A stretch of DNA of 64,000 bases from Alphaproteobacteria bacterium (lineage in GTDB: Bacteria; Pseudomonadota; Alphaproteobacteria; Rs-D84; CACZYB01): the NCBI GenBank assembly GCA_017938435.1, contig JAGBBO010000047.1, forward strand, positions 1-64,000. The letters are read 5' to 3'. The notes below the pieces were generated by a model. That model did not search any database and had not been told where the DNA came from. It saw only the letters and a list, made by a program, of their open reading frames with translations. Position 1 is the first letter of the stretch, and each line of letters starts with the position of its first letter. A program made the position numbers and the translations under genes. Positions 63,711 to 64,000 of this stretch are shown piece by piece.

Positions 63711-63764
63711 ATTTATAGTTTAAACTTCTACCTATAATAAATTATTTAAAAAGGATTATTTCAA

Positions 63765-64000
63765 ATGTTTAAAAATTGGAAAAATTGGTATTTTGTAATA
63801 TTACTTGTTTTAATTTTTTCGGTTGTATCAGATGGAACTTCTAAAAAATCTTCGAAAAAAACTGAAAATTCAATGATTTTTTCAGATTTTATTCAAAATG
63901 TTAAGGATAAAAAGATTGAATCTGTTGTTATTAAGGGGGATTTGATAGAAGGAAAACTTAAACCATCTAAAAAAGATGAAAAATCGACCGAATTTACATC
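63765..64000 (+). CDS. ftsH: ATP-dependent zinc protease FtsH, N-terminal part (runs off the window)
   Basis: 78 codons are seen. MFKNWKNWYFVILLVLIFSV forms the first membrane helix, and NSMIFSDFIQNVKDKKIESVVIKG the start of the FtsH periplasmic domain. AAGGA lies upstream. The ATPase and protease domains are beyond the right edge. Position after tilS is the standard one. The identification rests on this N-terminus and context. Confidence 0.82.
   Translation, partial: MFKNWKNWYFVILLVLIFSVVSDGTSKKSSKKTENSMIFSDFIQNVKDKKIESVVIKGDLIEGKLKPSKKDEKSTEFT

Overview
The window is an AT-rich (roughly 30% GC by eye), gene-dense chromosome segment from a Gram-negative bacterium, most likely an uncultured alphaproteobacterium of the gut or host-associated kind. 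Support: a MucR/Ros-family regulator; LPS genes (lpxC, an lpxL-like acyltransferase, lpxK, lptF, lptD, bamD, surA); an OlsB-type ornithine acyltransferase; an alphaproteobacterial-type DnaX C-terminal domain; an anaerobic NrdG2-type activase beside an Fe-type superoxide dismutase; and secreted Cys-rich CPAGxY repeat proteins like those I recall from gut alphaproteobacterial genome bins. The taxonomic placement is inference; there is no rRNA here.

Layout. 1-0.66 kb: the 3' end of a secreted Cys-rich protein. 0.75-5.8 kb: nrdG2, a membrane metallophosphoesterase, two small gene remnants and an lpxL-lpxC-ruvC operon. 5.9-7.6 kb: mucR and dnaJ. 7.6-10.9 kb is an accessory island: a lipoprotein gene broken at an A9 tract, a hairpin-rich noncoding stretch with a possible pseudoknot, and two secreted Cys-rich genes, one with 141-bp repeats. 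11-19.2 kb: olsB, pepF, lptF-lptD-surA, rbfA and a DUF192 gene. 19.2-26.1 kb (minus): a nine-gene atpDCQRBEFAG operon, which is the N-type ATPase gene order. 26.2-31.1 kb (plus): a virB8-virB9-virB10-like type IV secretion core with a SPOR domain on the VirB9-like protein, plus a small exported protein. 31.1-40.1 kb (minus): sodB, miaB, gatB, gatA, secD, an M23 peptidase and sufE. 40.1-44.6 kb: lpxK, an exported repeat protein out of frame at a G8 tract, ybaB, and dnaX interrupted at an A10 tract. 44.7-48.5 kb: dacA-like, tmk, holB, tatD. 48.5-58.1 kb: bamD, murJ, a TPR protein, ychF, small proteins, an AI-2E family permease and mutS. 58.3-64 kb: truB-rpsO-pnp with a structured pnp leader, then murI, tilS and the start of ftsH.

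Most striking is that three genes are split at long homopolymers (A9, G8, A10). In dnaX the split falls where other bacteria make the short gamma and long tau forms, so programmed slippage is plausible. The other two are exported proteins that share a nearly identical promoter, which fits on/off phase variation. Assembly error in homopolymers is the main alternative for all three. The N-type ATPase may be the cell's main rotary ATPase, but only the rest of the genome can show that.
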